Positions 9,770 to 17,290 of a stretch of DNA of 64,000 bases are shown piece by piece (within the stretch, counting starts at the first letter, position 1; each line of letters begins with the position of its first letter). The notes below the pieces were generated by a model. It was not told the origin of the DNA. It ran no database searches and was given only the letters and a program-made list of their open reading frames with translations. The position numbers and the translations under genes are program-made. Source of the DNA: Streptomyces sp. WZ-12 (GTDB lineage: Bacteria > Actinomycetota > Actinomycetes > Streptomycetales > Streptomycetaceae); contig NZ_CP118574.1 of the NCBI RefSeq assembly GCF_028898845.1, positions 1,736,001 to 1,800,000 of the forward strand, read 5' to 3'.

Positions 9770-9960
9770 TGCCCAGTCTGAGCGACCCCGTGCACCTGGC
9801 GGACCCGTTCCCGGAACCGAAGCCGGTTGAAGGGTGCGACGTGTGCGCCGAGTTGGTGAAGCAACGAGCCGAGCACCGGAAGAACGGGAAGCGTGCACTG
9901 GCCGCCATGTGCACGCTGGAGTTGGAGAAGCACGTCCACAAGCGGAAGAAGAAGAGCTGA
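9769..9960 (+). CDS. Small hypothetical protein with CxxC and basic tail
   Basis: 63 residues, starting at the ATG that overlaps the previous stop. It has a VCAEL segment preceded by Cys (GCDVC) and ends in the basic run HVHKRKKKS, suggesting nucleic-acid contact, but no family is recognised. Its TGA overlaps the next ATG (TGATG). Confidence 0.6.
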   Translation: MPSLSDPVHLADPFPEPKPVEGCDVCAELVKQRAEHRKNGKRALAAMCTLELEKHVHKRKKKS

Positions 9961-10208
9961 TGCCCGGTATACGCGGCATCGTCAAAACCTGGTTGTGGAT
10001 CGAGGAGTGGTGGAACCGCCACGCCAGGTACCGAGACCTGTACCGCCAACTCGACGCCTGGCGGGACGACTTCAAGGCCCGTTCCGCGTGGGTGGACGCC
10101 CTGACTGACGATGAGTTGGAGGAGATGCAGCAGCGTCTCGCTGACTGCATCGAGGCCATACAAGGCACGGCCGGCGAAGCGTCGGAACCTCCGGGCGGTG
10201 CGTCATGA
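9960..10208 (+). CDS. Small hypothetical helical protein
   Basis: 82 residues, Trp- and Arg-rich N-terminal half (WLWIEEWWNRH), then an acidic helix (DALTDDELEEMQQRLADCIE). Predicted mostly helical and soluble. It is coupled to both neighbours by overlapping stop and start codons. No domain is recognised. Confidence 0.6.
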   Translation: MPGIRGIVKTWLWIEEWWNRHARYRDLYRQLDAWRDDFKARSAWVDALTDDELEEMQQRLADCIEAIQGTAGEASEPPGGAS

Positions 10209-10429
10209 CGGGGGCGGGGAGGGTCCTGCAATGGACGCTCCAAGCGAATTCGGGACCCACGTACGTGGGGAAGTGCTGGGACTGCACGAAGTTCAGTCTT
10301 GGTACTCCTTCCAAGGATGACGCCCGGAGTTGGTGTCTTCAGCACGTGGGAGCCACCGGTCACACCGACTTCGACGTAACGGCGGAGGAGTCCTTTGTCG
10401 CCGTACTTGCGGAGCATCCGGCGACGTAG
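10205..10429 (+). CDS. Small protein resembling DUF7848
   Basis: 74 residues. The pattern of a beta-rich N-terminus (VLQWTLQ), a Cys-x2-Cys element (CWDCTKF), DDARSWCLQHVGATGHTDF and a final strand resembles small Streptomyces DUF7848 proteins, which contain a zinc-ribbon-like core. The start overlaps the preceding stop by 4 bp. Role unknown; these proteins are widespread beside XRE regulators. Confidence 0.6.
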   Translation: MTGAGRVLQWTLQANSGPTYVGKCWDCTKFSLGTPSKDDARSWCLQHVGATGHTDFDVTAEESFVAVLAEHPAT

Positions 10430-10594
10430 ACGAGGGCGGGGCCGCTGCTGGTCGCCTCGCCCGCACAGTTGTCCCGCCCTTTCCTGGGGTTCCGGGGAAG
10501 GGCGGGATCACCCCGCATGAGGGGTATCCGTTCTCGTCATCGTCAGTGCGAGAACAGTCAACATCATGATCATCAATCTGAAGGAGATCAGTTC

Positions 10595-10696
10595 ATGTGT
10601 CCTGAAAGCCCGAGCGGGGATCACGACATGCAGCCGGATGGTCCTTTCTTGTACCGGTGCACTTACTGCGGGGGCACCACCGCTCAAAGCCATTAG
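10595..10696 (+). CDS. 33-residue peptide with a CxxC knuckle
   Basis: Very short frame starting at ATG 10595 with an excellent AAGGAGA site 7 bp upstream. The C-terminal half contains CTYCGGTT, a single zinc-knuckle-like pair. The strong ribosome site argues for real translation. It is the last gene before the terminator separating the accessory block from the polymerase. Confidence 0.5.
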   Translation: MCPESPSGDHDMQPDGPFLYRCTYCGGTTAQSH

Positions 10697-10750
10697 CGAA
10701 GATCATCGGTTATAGTGTAGTCGCCTGGCTGGCGGAGCATTCAGGCGACG

Positions 10751-10785
10751 AAAGGACCCGTCAGCGTGGGGCTGGCGGGTCCTTT
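10751..10785. terminator. Bidirectional hairpin terminator
   Basis: AAAGGACCCGTCAGC pairs with GGCTGGCGGGTCCTTT around a short loop, giving an A-rich left foot and T-rich right foot. It lies between convergent genes: the small rightward genes and the leftward polymerase, whose stop is 5 bp away. Confidence 0.85.
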
Positions 10786-10789
10786 GCTG

Positions 10790-13462
10790 TCAGCGTTTGA
10801 TGTGGTGCCAGGTTTGCAGCACGTGTAGCGGGTCGAGATTCAGGATTGAATCCGCGTGTTCCTTTCTCAGATCTCGCCATGCGTAGAGTGCGCAGGCTTG
10901 GATGATTGACTTCATTTTGTTGGGTTTGGGTGCGTCGCCCCTGCGGTAGCGGCGCATTTGTCGATCGGAGACGATTCGATCGGTTATGCATTGCGCCTCA
11001 AATGGCGTGATGAGTGGTAGCCAATCGTCCCAGGTTTTTCCGAAAAGGATGGGCGCGATTCCTTCGGCGTCGAGTAGTTCCGTCCCCTCCAAACTGTTGG
11101 ATTCCTTGCCTACTGTCGTGGCACTGGGAGCATGAATCCACTGACGCCGTAGTATTCCTCGCATTGGCGGCATGCAGGGTTGGCCACTTAGGTCTTCGAA
11201 TTTCCATTCTGGGTGGACGGCGTAGTCGTCGATGACGTCTTGGAAGACAACGAGCGGCGGGCGTTTGATGGGCTTCTCGGGGTTGTTTCTGTCCACCCAT
11301 GTCACGCGGTCCCATTTGCTGCTGTCGGACTCGTAGGGCGCGATGAGCAGCCCCCCTTGCGGGTCTCGGTACATGGGCTGCACTTGCCCGATCATCATGA
11401 AGTTAAAAGGCTTCATTTGCTGCGGGTAGGGCTTTTTCGCATTGAGGGTGCGGAAGGCGTTGTAGAGGCCCCAGGATGAAACGCTGTGCGGCATGAGGGC
11501 GGGGAGGGTTCCCCATTCGGGTTCTTCGTCATCGAGGATGGCACGCCACAGTTTCTCAATCCAATCTTTGTGCTTTCCCTTCTTCGGTGCCATGAGATAG
11601 CCGAGACCATGCTCGGAACTCTTGACGATGTTCCCGGCCGCATCGGTGAGTACGTAGCGTTTAGCGCTGACGACGTAGGCGTATCCGTCAAATTCTCGTT
11701 TGAGCATGTGGGGCACGAGATCACGGTCATAGGGGTTCAGTGCGTCGAAGCGTTCAATGATGGTGTCGGGATCAGTGCCGGTTACCGCACAGGAATCTGT
11801 GTCCATGAACGCGTAATATCCGCCGGAGTCCAGAACGATTTTTTCCATGAGTGCGAGCATGAGCCGCGCCCCGGAAGTCGGCATGGTCGCCAGTGGCGGA
11901 TAGCAATACTCGCCTGGTGTTTCCTTGACTGTGCTGATACGTTGGGTTACTCCGGAACGGTGCAACAGTTTGCCCGGTGTCGGTTGGGCGAATTTCTTGC
12001 GGTTGACCTGGGCGAAGATTCCGTAACTTCCGGAGTTCACCACGGTCTTAAGGAGCGCCGCCAATTGGGGGTCGGAGTTCTTGACCCGTTGGCGCTCCTC
12101 CACTGCGTATTTGAAGAAGTCTTCTTCCGGGGATACTTCGATGCGTCCCAGGAGTGAGACCGGTTGAAGTGAGGGGGCGCGGCCGGCCGACGTGAACCGG
12201 TACGCTTTGAGCACCTTCGGGGCCTTTCCGGTGAGGAGGGTGGAGGCGATTACGTCGGGAATGGCGTACCAGAAGGGTTCGGTGGCGCTGAAGTAATTGA
12301 CGCCGATGTTTGGCGTCTCGTTCGGCCCGTATTTCGCGCGGACTGGTAGCACGTCTTTATCCGGCATGACTTGGGCTATGCCGACGAAGCTAGGCCAGTT
12401 ATCGGGGTTCAGGCAGTAGTCCACATCGACGCTGCTTAGGTCGAGATCGAATTCCACGGCTTGAATGTCGGCGGACGTGATCAGGTCCCACAAGCCCATG
12501 AGGTGACCGACGGTGGGATACATAGATGTGAAGTCGAGAACGCTGACGGGAGCCGTGGTGCGTCGGATGCGTGCTTCGGCCCGGCCGCCGAAGAAGGTGG
12601 ACATGGTGAACCCCAACACGTCGTCCGGGACTGAGGAACGCCCCATGTGCGGAGTGATGCCCATGGATTCGAAATAGCCTTTCGCCAGTGTGGCGGGCGA
12701 GTAGACCTGGTGGGCCAGTTTGGGGATGGGGTGCTTGTAGAACTCGGACAGCATGGCGTCGAAAAGGCGGGCGGTCGCTGCTACGTCCTCACGGCAGTAG
12801 TCGATGTACTCCGGGGTGATGACGCCGTGTTCCACCACAGGGTTCTTACCCTCAACGCTGAACGCCCGACAGGCGGATTCGAGGCTGTGAGGCGTGCTGG
12901 TCAGTCCGAAGGCCAGCGTGCGACAGTCGATGAACAGACCCCGCCATTTGTGCTCGGGAGTCGTGCCCCACCCTATGAACGACTTCTTCGAGTCCAAATG
13001 CTTGACTCGCAACCTGGGGCGCCAATGGTCGTTGTCCTCCCAGAGTTTGAAGGAGAATCCGCCATCGTAGAAACCTCGCGCGGCTCCTACGTCTACGGCG
13101 ATTCGGGAAATGTCGAAGGGGAGGTTGAAGCCGACTACTCCCATGCGGTACCGGTAGGCGCGTCGCCACAGGTAGTGTTCAACGAATTCGGAACGCGAAA
13201 GGAAATGCAGCTTCCGATCAGCGATCGATATTGACAGGATGCGATGGTCGATCGGGGCAGTGTGGGATTCAGCGTATTCCCGCAGTGTCGCGAACCCTTC
13301 CGGATCGCGCTCCGGCAAGTCGTCCTGATAGAAGATGCCTTCCTCAATCAGGGTGAGTATCTGCCCTTCGTGGTTGAGTTCGTAGATGCGGAACGCGCCG
13401 AAGTTGAGGTTCTGTACGGTGTCGGCGGTGGTTTCCGTATCGAAAACGAGAATGTGCCTCAC
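10790..13462 (-). CDS. polB: Family B DNA polymerase, probably protein-primed
   Basis: 890 residues. The 3'-5' exonuclease has Exo I FDTET (D8, E10), Exo II GFNLPFD (111-117) and Exo III YCRED (222-226). Polymerase motifs are A DFTSMYPT (D310), B KTVVNSGSYG (472-481), C DTDS (554-557) and KRY near 601. The interval from motif A to B is about 160 residues, long enough for the TPR1 insertion of phi29-like enzymes and much longer than in RNA-primed polymerases such as E. coli Pol II. With 95-bp inverted termini this points to protein-primed linear replication. Start is GTG at 13462. The gene closes a leftward operon with the HNH-type and candidate terminal-protein genes. Confidence 0.93.
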   Translation of the reverse strand: MRHILVFDTETTADTVQNLNFGAFRIYELNHEGQILTLIEEGIFYQDDLPERDPEGFATLREYAESHTAPIDHRILSISIADRKLHFLSRSEFVEHYLWRRAYRYRMGVVGFNLPFDISRIAVDVGAARGFYDGGFSFKLWEDNDHWRPRLRVKHLDSKKSFIGWGTTPEHKWRGLFIDCRTLAFGLTSTPHSLESACRAFSVEGKNPVVEHGVITPEYIDYCREDVAATARLFDAMLSEFYKHPIPKLAHQVYSPATLAKGYFESMGITPHMGRSSVPDDVLGFTMSTFFGGRAEARIRRTTAPVSVLDFTSMYPTVGHLMGLWDLITSADIQAVEFDLDLSSVDVDYCLNPDNWPSFVGIAQVMPDKDVLPVRAKYGPNETPNIGVNYFSATEPFWYAIPDVIASTLLTGKAPKVLKAYRFTSAGRAPSLQPVSLLGRIEVSPEEDFFKYAVEERQRVKNSDPQLAALLKTVVNSGSYGIFAQVNRKKFAQPTPGKLLHRSGVTQRISTVKETPGEYCYPPLATMPTSGARLMLALMEKIVLDSGGYYAFMDTDSCAVTGTDPDTIIERFDALNPYDRDLVPHMLKREFDGYAYVVSAKRYVLTDAAGNIVKSSEHGLGYLMAPKKGKHKDWIEKLWRAILDDEEPEWGTLPALMPHSVSSWGLYNAFRTLNAKKPYPQQMKPFNFMMIGQVQPMYRDPQGGLLIAPYESDSSKWDRVTWVDRNNPEKPIKRPPLVVFQDVIDDYAVHPEWKFEDLSGQPCMPPMRGILRRQWIHAPSATTVGKESNSLEGTELLDAEGIAPILFGKTWDDWLPLITPFEAQCITDRIVSDRQMRRYRRGDAPKPNKMKSIIQACALYAWRDLRKEHADSILNLDPLHVLQTWHHIKR

Positions 13463-13525
13463 GGTTCGAGCCCCCGAATGATGACGTCGATGACACGCGG
13501 CTTAGTCGGAATGAGGTCTTCGGGC

Positions 13526-13813
13526 TTAGGCAGCGCGAGGGGTTCGGTATCCAGTGCGGGTGTCGGGTCGGAGTCCGTAGCGTTCTGCGATGCGTCGGGT
13601 GTAGGCATTCGCGATTGTCTCCACGATGATGAGCAGTCCGAGAACCATGGCGGCGGTGCGTTGGGTTTCCTGGGTTGTCCCAGAAAGGGGAACGCCTAGT
13701 GCGCCCTGGCATGCTGTGATGCGGCGGTGGCATTCGACGCATAGTCGGATGGTGGCGTTGGAGTTTCGGCGTCCGGCTATGTGGTGTTCTTCGTAGCGCA
13801 CGTCTCTCCTCAC
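13526..13813 (-). CDS. Small HNH-type protein with one membrane segment
   Basis: 95 residues. The N-terminal 45 carry an HNH signature (EEHHIAGRRN, then LCVECHRRIT), fitting a beta-beta-alpha metal nuclease. The next stretch, AAMVLGLLIIVETIANAY, is a probable membrane helix, which is odd for a nuclease. The upstream stop and this GTG overlap, so it is coupled to the gene before; a second GTG four codons in is an alternative start. HNH nucleases recur in casposons. Whether this one cuts DNA is not shown. Confidence 0.6.
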   Translation of the reverse strand: MRRDVRYEEHHIAGRRNSNATIRLCVECHRRITACQGALGVPLSGTTQETQRTAAMVLGLLIIVETIANAYTRRIAERYGLRPDTRTGYRTPRAA

Positions 13814-14271
13814 GCGGTGGGGGTATAGATTGATTCGACGTTCATTTCCCCCGTGATGGCCAGTTGGTAGAGCTGCATGCTGGCTTCGGCGAGTGGGATG
13901 TTCTCCCCGGTGTCCACGTCTTGGACGGTGACACCTTCCATCGCATTTATCTTGTCGGCTTGACCTTTCTTAGCCCACACCTTGGCCGCGTTCCAGTGTT
14001 GAGCGACTTTGCTCCGGTCGGCTTTATCGAGCCGCACCCGCCGTAATCCCGCGTCAGTGAGAACGTTGATTCTCTTAGCGTTGCGTACTCGGTAGGCTGT
14101 GAAGTCGGCCGGCCGCCGGGCAGCGTCGCGTGGGTGCTCAGGGGTTTCGCGGTGACCACGTGCGGATTTGAGCGACGCCCCGGATTCGTAGGCTGCACGG
14201 TCGATGCCTTTCCTTTCGAGCCGTGCGCGGTATCCGTCGCTGAGGGCGGACCATTCACGGCGACTGGCCAC
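13810..14271 (-). CDS. Basic protein, candidate terminal (priming) protein
   Basis: 153 residues, strongly basic. The N-terminus contains YRARLERKGIDRAAYESG followed by ARGH and TPEHP, a pattern I associate with small proteins of actinobacterial phages and mobile elements. The middle (FTAYRVRNAKRINVLTDAGL) looks helical and DNA-binding. GTG start at 14271 follows GGGGG at good spacing. Its place two genes upstream of polB mirrors PRD1 and phi29, where the terminal protein gene precedes the polymerase; that is the main reason for the proposal. A plain DNA-binding role is equally possible. Confidence 0.45.
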   Translation of the reverse strand: MASRREWSALSDGYRARLERKGIDRAAYESGASLKSARGHRETPEHPRDAARRPADFTAYRVRNAKRINVLTDAGLRRVRLDKADRSKVAQHWNAAKVWAKKGQADKINAMEGVTVQDVDTGENIPLAEASMQLYQLAITGEMNVESIYTPTA

Positions 14272-14347
14272 TTGAGCGCCCCCTTTCAGCTACGAAAAAG
14301 GTGGGGCACACGTTCCCCATGACGCGTGCCCCACCAGCTCTTCGAGA

Positions 14348-14875
14348 TCAGGTCAGGTAGAAGGTGGTCGCCTTCCGCCAGTCGCCCTCACTGTCCGGAC
14401 GCTTTCGGGAAATCGCCCCGGTGTCGGGGTTGAACCAGTATTCGGAGGTTCGCAACCCGTCCTTGTGCATGATCGGCCCGCGTTGGCGTCCGATGCTTTC
14501 GGTAAGTTGCTTGTACTGACGGTATATCCCGGTGCCGCCGTCGTTGAGGACAGCAAGGGAGTTATCCCGCCGCATGATGACCGCTGACACAAACTCTCCA
14601 TTGTCCCCCTCGTTGAATTGCCATTCGAGTGAGACGAACGGAACCGCGATCAGTTCCCGCTTGTCCTTGATGACGGAGTAAGACTCCGAGAACTTATCGA
14701 AGTCGGCGGCGTGCGATGCGACGGATTCGAATCCAGCTTCCTGGATTCGAGTGATCTCTTCGTCGGTGAAACGGGCCGCCCCTGATTCGGGGGCGGTGGT
14801 TACGTCGGTGCTTTGCGTCGCCTTACGCGGCAATTTGACCTCCGTGTGCTGCTGGTGAGCGATAACTGTAGGCAT
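14348..14875 (-). CDS. Hypothetical protein, possible replication accessory
   Basis: 175 residues, mixed alpha/beta, no membrane segment. The first 40 residues are polar and disordered; the rest includes EWQFNEGDNGEFVSAVIMRR and an aromatic C-terminus. It is the first gene of the replication cluster (this gene, candidate terminal protein, HNH-type protein, polB). A single-stranded DNA-binding role would suit that place, but no OB-fold motif is evident, so it stays unknown. ATG at 14875 has no strong ribosome site. Confidence 0.6.
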   Translation of the reverse strand: MPTVIAHQQHTEVKLPRKATQSTDVTTAPESGAARFTDEEITRIQEAGFESVASHAADFDKFSESYSVIKDKRELIAVPFVSLEWQFNEGDNGEFVSAVIMRRDNSLAVLNDGGTGIYRQYKQLTESIGRQRGPIMHKDGLRTSEYWFNPDTGAISRKRPDSEGDWRKATTFYLT

Positions 14876-15035
14876 ACGCCCACGGCCCGTGCCAGCGTTT
14901 ACTTATTCGTCTTTTCTATGGCAGAAATCGGATTGATAGCGGAGAAATCTAACGGAAGTCCGGCACTATTGGCCTTCCTGCGATGCGAATGAATGCGGAT
15001 TGCGAGGCGAATACGCAACAGAAACAGATACTTTT

Positions 15036-15401
15036 TCATGCAGAAGTCGCCCCGCTACCTGGCCGGTCCTTGACCGAACCCCCCGAACTACCTGGCGGGT
15101 TACCGGAGTTGGCGCCCGAGTTGCCCGTACCACCACCCTGCACCCGCATCGCGTCATCCGTGGTGACCCCCTGGGGGAGCACGAACACCGCCGGGACCTG
15201 GGCGGTGGGAGTGGCCCCGAGGTTCACGTCCTGGCCCTGCTTGCCGGACGTGACCGGCGTGCTCTGACCAGCAGGTTTCTTCGAACCGCCCTTGAACCTC
15301 TCCCACAGGTACATCGCTGCGACCCCGCCGAGAATCCACACCCACATCGGCCACGGCCCGAGATCACGAGCGAAGAACTGGCGGTCGATCGGTTCAGCCA
15401 T
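15036..15401 (-). CDS. Single-helix membrane protein, probable virion membrane component
   Basis: 121 residues. After about 15 residues comes one membrane helix (MWVWILGGVAAMYLWERF) with positive residues following, then a long Gly/Ser/Pro/Asn-rich, probably exposed tail. ATG at 15401 overlaps the stop of the upstream gene by 8 bp and follows GGGGG. The architecture resembles minor membrane proteins of internal-membrane phages. Identity beyond that is unknown. Confidence 0.6.
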   Translation of the reverse strand: MAEPIDRQFFARDLGPWPMWVWILGGVAAMYLWERFKGGSKKPAGQSTPVTSGKQGQDVNLGATPTAQVPAVFVLPQGVTTDDAMRVQGGGTGNSGANSGNPPGSSGGSVKDRPGSGATSA

Positions 15402-15888
15402 CACGACCCCCAATAACCTGGGTAGTCGCCGAGTACGTCTGCCCCCGGTAGCGCTGCTCCGTGAGCCGGTTCCGGCGGGGCCGCACCATCACCTTGGGCT
15501 TGTTGCTCCCGGCCGTCCTGGCAGCCCTCATCGCGACGGGGGTACCGGTGTGGAGCCCCGTCCGGTCCTGGTGACTCCCTCCCGACCAACGGCGCCAGGT
15601 GAAGGTATCCATGTGCAGCTCGGCACGGATCGGGCCCGAGTCCGTCCACCTGAGGGGGTCGGCAGCAGGGCGATAGTTCCCGGCCCGCCAGTAGGGCCCC
15701 CTGCGTCGCTCCTCCGTTGCCGTTGAGGGGTTGGCGAACGCGGGACCCCCGACGCGCTCAATCGGCCCCCAGGCATGCCGTATCCGGCCGCTCTCGGGCG
15801 GTCCGCCGGACGCGTCGCCCCGTCGCAGGGTCGCCGTGTCGTAGCGGGGCCGGGTGTACGGCAAGGGGGTGCTGCTGCGGTGGCTCAT
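15394..15888 (-). CDS. Basic hypothetical protein in the structural operon
   Basis: 164 residues, very rich in Arg, Gly, Pro and Thr, without membrane segments or a known fold. The ATG at 15888 overlaps the preceding stop (TGATG) and is preferred to an ATG three codons upstream. It might bind DNA or bridge capsid and membrane, but nothing in the sequence proves either. Confidence 0.55.
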   Translation of the reverse strand: MSHRSSTPLPYTRPRYDTATLRRGDASGGPPESGRIRHAWGPIERVGGPAFANPSTATEERRRGPYWRAGNYRPAADPLRWTDSGPIRAELHMDTFTWRRWSGGSHQDRTGLHTGTPVAMRAARTAGSNKPKVMVRPRRNRLTEQRYRGQTYSATTQVIGGRDG

Positions 15889-16046
15889 CACGACCATGAC
15901 CCCCCGCCGGTCGCGGCCTTGATCATCGAGGAGAACGAGGACCCAACGGAGTTGACCAGTGAGGGCCCCTGCGATCCCGGGCGCACCAGGACCATGATTC
16001 CGGCGACGATGATCACGCCGGTAAGAATGTCAATGATCTTGTTCAC
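15888..16046 (-). CDS. Small one-helix membrane protein
   Basis: 52 residues: short basic start, then the hydrophobic helix IIDILTGVIIVAGIMVLV, then a Ser/Gly tail. The GTG at 16046 sits in a GTGA overlap with the upstream stop. Part of the leftward chain of small membrane proteins. Confidence 0.6.
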   Translation of the reverse strand: MNKIIDILTGVIIVAGIMVLVRPGSQGPSLVNSVGSSFSSMIKAATGGGSWS

Positions 16047-16489
16047 GTGCTCACGCTCCCGTTTCCCTGATTTCCATTTCCCTGACTTCCGTTCCCTTGA
16101 GTTCCCATTCCGGTGCCGAAGCCGCTGTTGGTGTTGGTCGGCCACGTCACGCCGGAGAACAGTGTTTGCTCCCTGGTGTCGCTGGATTGCTTCGCATTCG
16201 CTCCGCCATCACCGGATTGAAGTGCCTGTCCGAGTTTCCCCAGGGCGCCGGAGACCAACAGCCCTTCCCGGGCCGACCCTCCGTAGACCAACAGCCCGAG
16301 CACAATCAACCCGCCAAGACCCGCTGCGACCTTTCCTGTCCGGGCTCCGAATTTCGAGGCCAGCATCAGGAATACGAACGTCAGCCATACCGCGACAAGA
16401 CGTTTCAGCCACGTCACCGGAGAAAATTTCTTCGCCACCAGGGGAAAGAGTGCGACGATGATCAGGGCTGCAAGGAACTCCGCTTTCAC
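16043..16489 (-). CDS. Membrane protein with Gly/Asn-rich repeat tail
   Basis: 148 residues with about three hydrophobic segments in the first 90 (FLAALIIVALFPLVA; LVAVWLTFVFLMLA; GLGGLIVLGLLVYGG), followed by a polar tail ending in short GNGxQ repeats. GTG start at 16489. Its stop overlaps the next start. Likely embedded in the virion inner membrane; tectivirus genomes carry several such proteins. No individual homologue can be named. Confidence 0.65.
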   Translation of the reverse strand: MKAEFLAALIIVALFPLVAKKFSPVTWLKRLVAVWLTFVFLMLASKFGARTGKVAAGLGGLIVLGLLVYGGSAREGLLVSGALGKLGQALQSGDGGANAKQSSDTREQTLFSGVTWPTNTNSGFGTGMGTQGNGSQGNGNQGNGSVST

Positions 16490-16549
16490 TGCCTGCGGAT
16501 AGCGCCCCGTTGCCTTGGGAAGAGGAATACGCGACTTCTTACCCTGCGC

Positions 16550-16714
16550 CTACCCCTTCGGCACCGCGGCGCCCTTTGCCTTTCCCTGCGGCTTTCCGCC
16601 TGCTTGGTCTTTGGCTCCCTTCGCTGCAACCACCATGGCGCCAGCCTTGACGGTCGGAATCGGTGCGACTTTGGCGGCGACCGTGGCGGCTTGTTGGACC
16701 TTTTCGCTAGGCAC
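16550..16714 (-). CDS. Small Lys/Ala-rich protein
   Basis: 54 residues, rich in Ala, Lys, Gly and Val, with a weakly hydrophobic middle (TVKAGAMVVAAKG). The GTG at 16714 has GGGGGG at good spacing and overlaps the previous gene by 8 bp; longer starts would run against that gene. A DNA-condensing or peptidoglycan-contacting role would be guesswork. Confidence 0.5.
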   Translation of the reverse strand: MPSEKVQQAATVAAKVAPIPTVKAGAMVVAAKGAKDQAGGKPQGKAKGAAVPKG

Positions 16715-16856
16715 CGCCACCCCCCTTTTCGGTTGACTGCACCTTGCCGAAGAACTGGGAGAGCATTTCCGCCATGGTTCCTTCGTGGCCGTGCACACCG
16801 ATCCAAATCAGCATGGCGCCCACCCCCATGAGGACCAGCCCGATTACGTCGCCCAT
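16707..16856 (-). CDS. Small one-helix membrane protein
   Basis: 49 residues starting at ATG 16856. An N-terminal helix (VIGLVLMGVGAMLIWIGV) is followed by a short amphipathic stretch and a Gly tail. It overlaps both neighbours by a few bases, as expected in a compact viral structural operon. Confidence 0.55.
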   Translation of the reverse strand: MGDVIGLVLMGVGAMLIWIGVHGHEGTMAEMLSQFFGKVQSTEKGGGGA

Positions 16857-16981
16857 GATCGGCGGCAAAGGTCAGTGGCTTCGGCAATCAGCAGGCGTGC
16901 CGAGAACTGGCGGAAGAACTCCGCCAGGAGGGCGCAGGCGACCGACCCGAGCACGACACCGGCCGTGAACCTAGACTCCAC
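16844..16981 (-). CDS. Small one-helix membrane protein
   Basis: 45 residues from GTG 16981 with AAGGGG about 6 bp upstream. Hydrophobic helix TAGVVLGSVACALLAEFF, then a polar end. It overlaps the genes on both sides in different frames. Confidence 0.5.
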   Translation of the reverse strand: MESRFTAGVVLGSVACALLAEFFRQFSARLLIAEATDLCRRSWAT

Positions 16982-17078
16982 TGCGGAGCCCCTTGAAACC
17001 GGCCATGAGAATGGTCGGGGAGATCAGCAGTGCGGCCAGCCACCCGACAAAGAACGCGATGACGACATGCTTATTCAT
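16971..17078 (-). CDS. 35-residue membrane peptide
   Basis: Starts at ATG 17078 and is almost entirely one helix (HVVIAFFVGWLAALLISPTI) with a basic C-terminus. It overlaps the following gene by 11 bp. Such minute membrane proteins are typical of tectivirus-like virions. Confidence 0.5.
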   Translation of the reverse strand: MNKHVVIAFFVGWLAALLISPTILMAGFKGLRSGV

Positions 17079-17084
17079 GCGGTA

Positions 17085-17288
17085 TCAACCCCCGTGAGCA
17101 TTGCGGAAGACATGACGGAGAAAGGCATAGGTTCCGAACTCCGCCAGGACCAGCAGAACGAGATAGACCGTCGTGGGGTGCCAGGACGTGACACCGCCCT
17201 TTCGGGAGAAATTAGGGCTGTTGACCGGCTGACTGTTGGGGATATCTCCGGAAGTCCCTCCGAGGTCTACGCCGAGTCGGTATTGCAT
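17085..17288 (-). CDS. Small one-helix membrane protein
   Basis: 67 residues: a 40-residue polar N-terminus, then the helix TVYLVLLVLAEFGTYAFL and a basic end. It begins 2 bp after the capsid gene stop, so it is co-translated with it. It may link the capsid shell to the membrane, but this is inferred only from location. Confidence 0.6.
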   Translation of the reverse strand: MQYRLGVDLGGTSGDIPNSQPVNSPNFSRKGGVTSWHPTTVYLVLLVLAEFGTYAFLRHVFRNAHGG

Positions 17289-17290
17289 TC

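Noticed and set aside
11486..12157. Plus-strand frame inside the polymerase gene
   Set aside because: Antisense to PolB, which has all catalytic motifs; no ribosome site.
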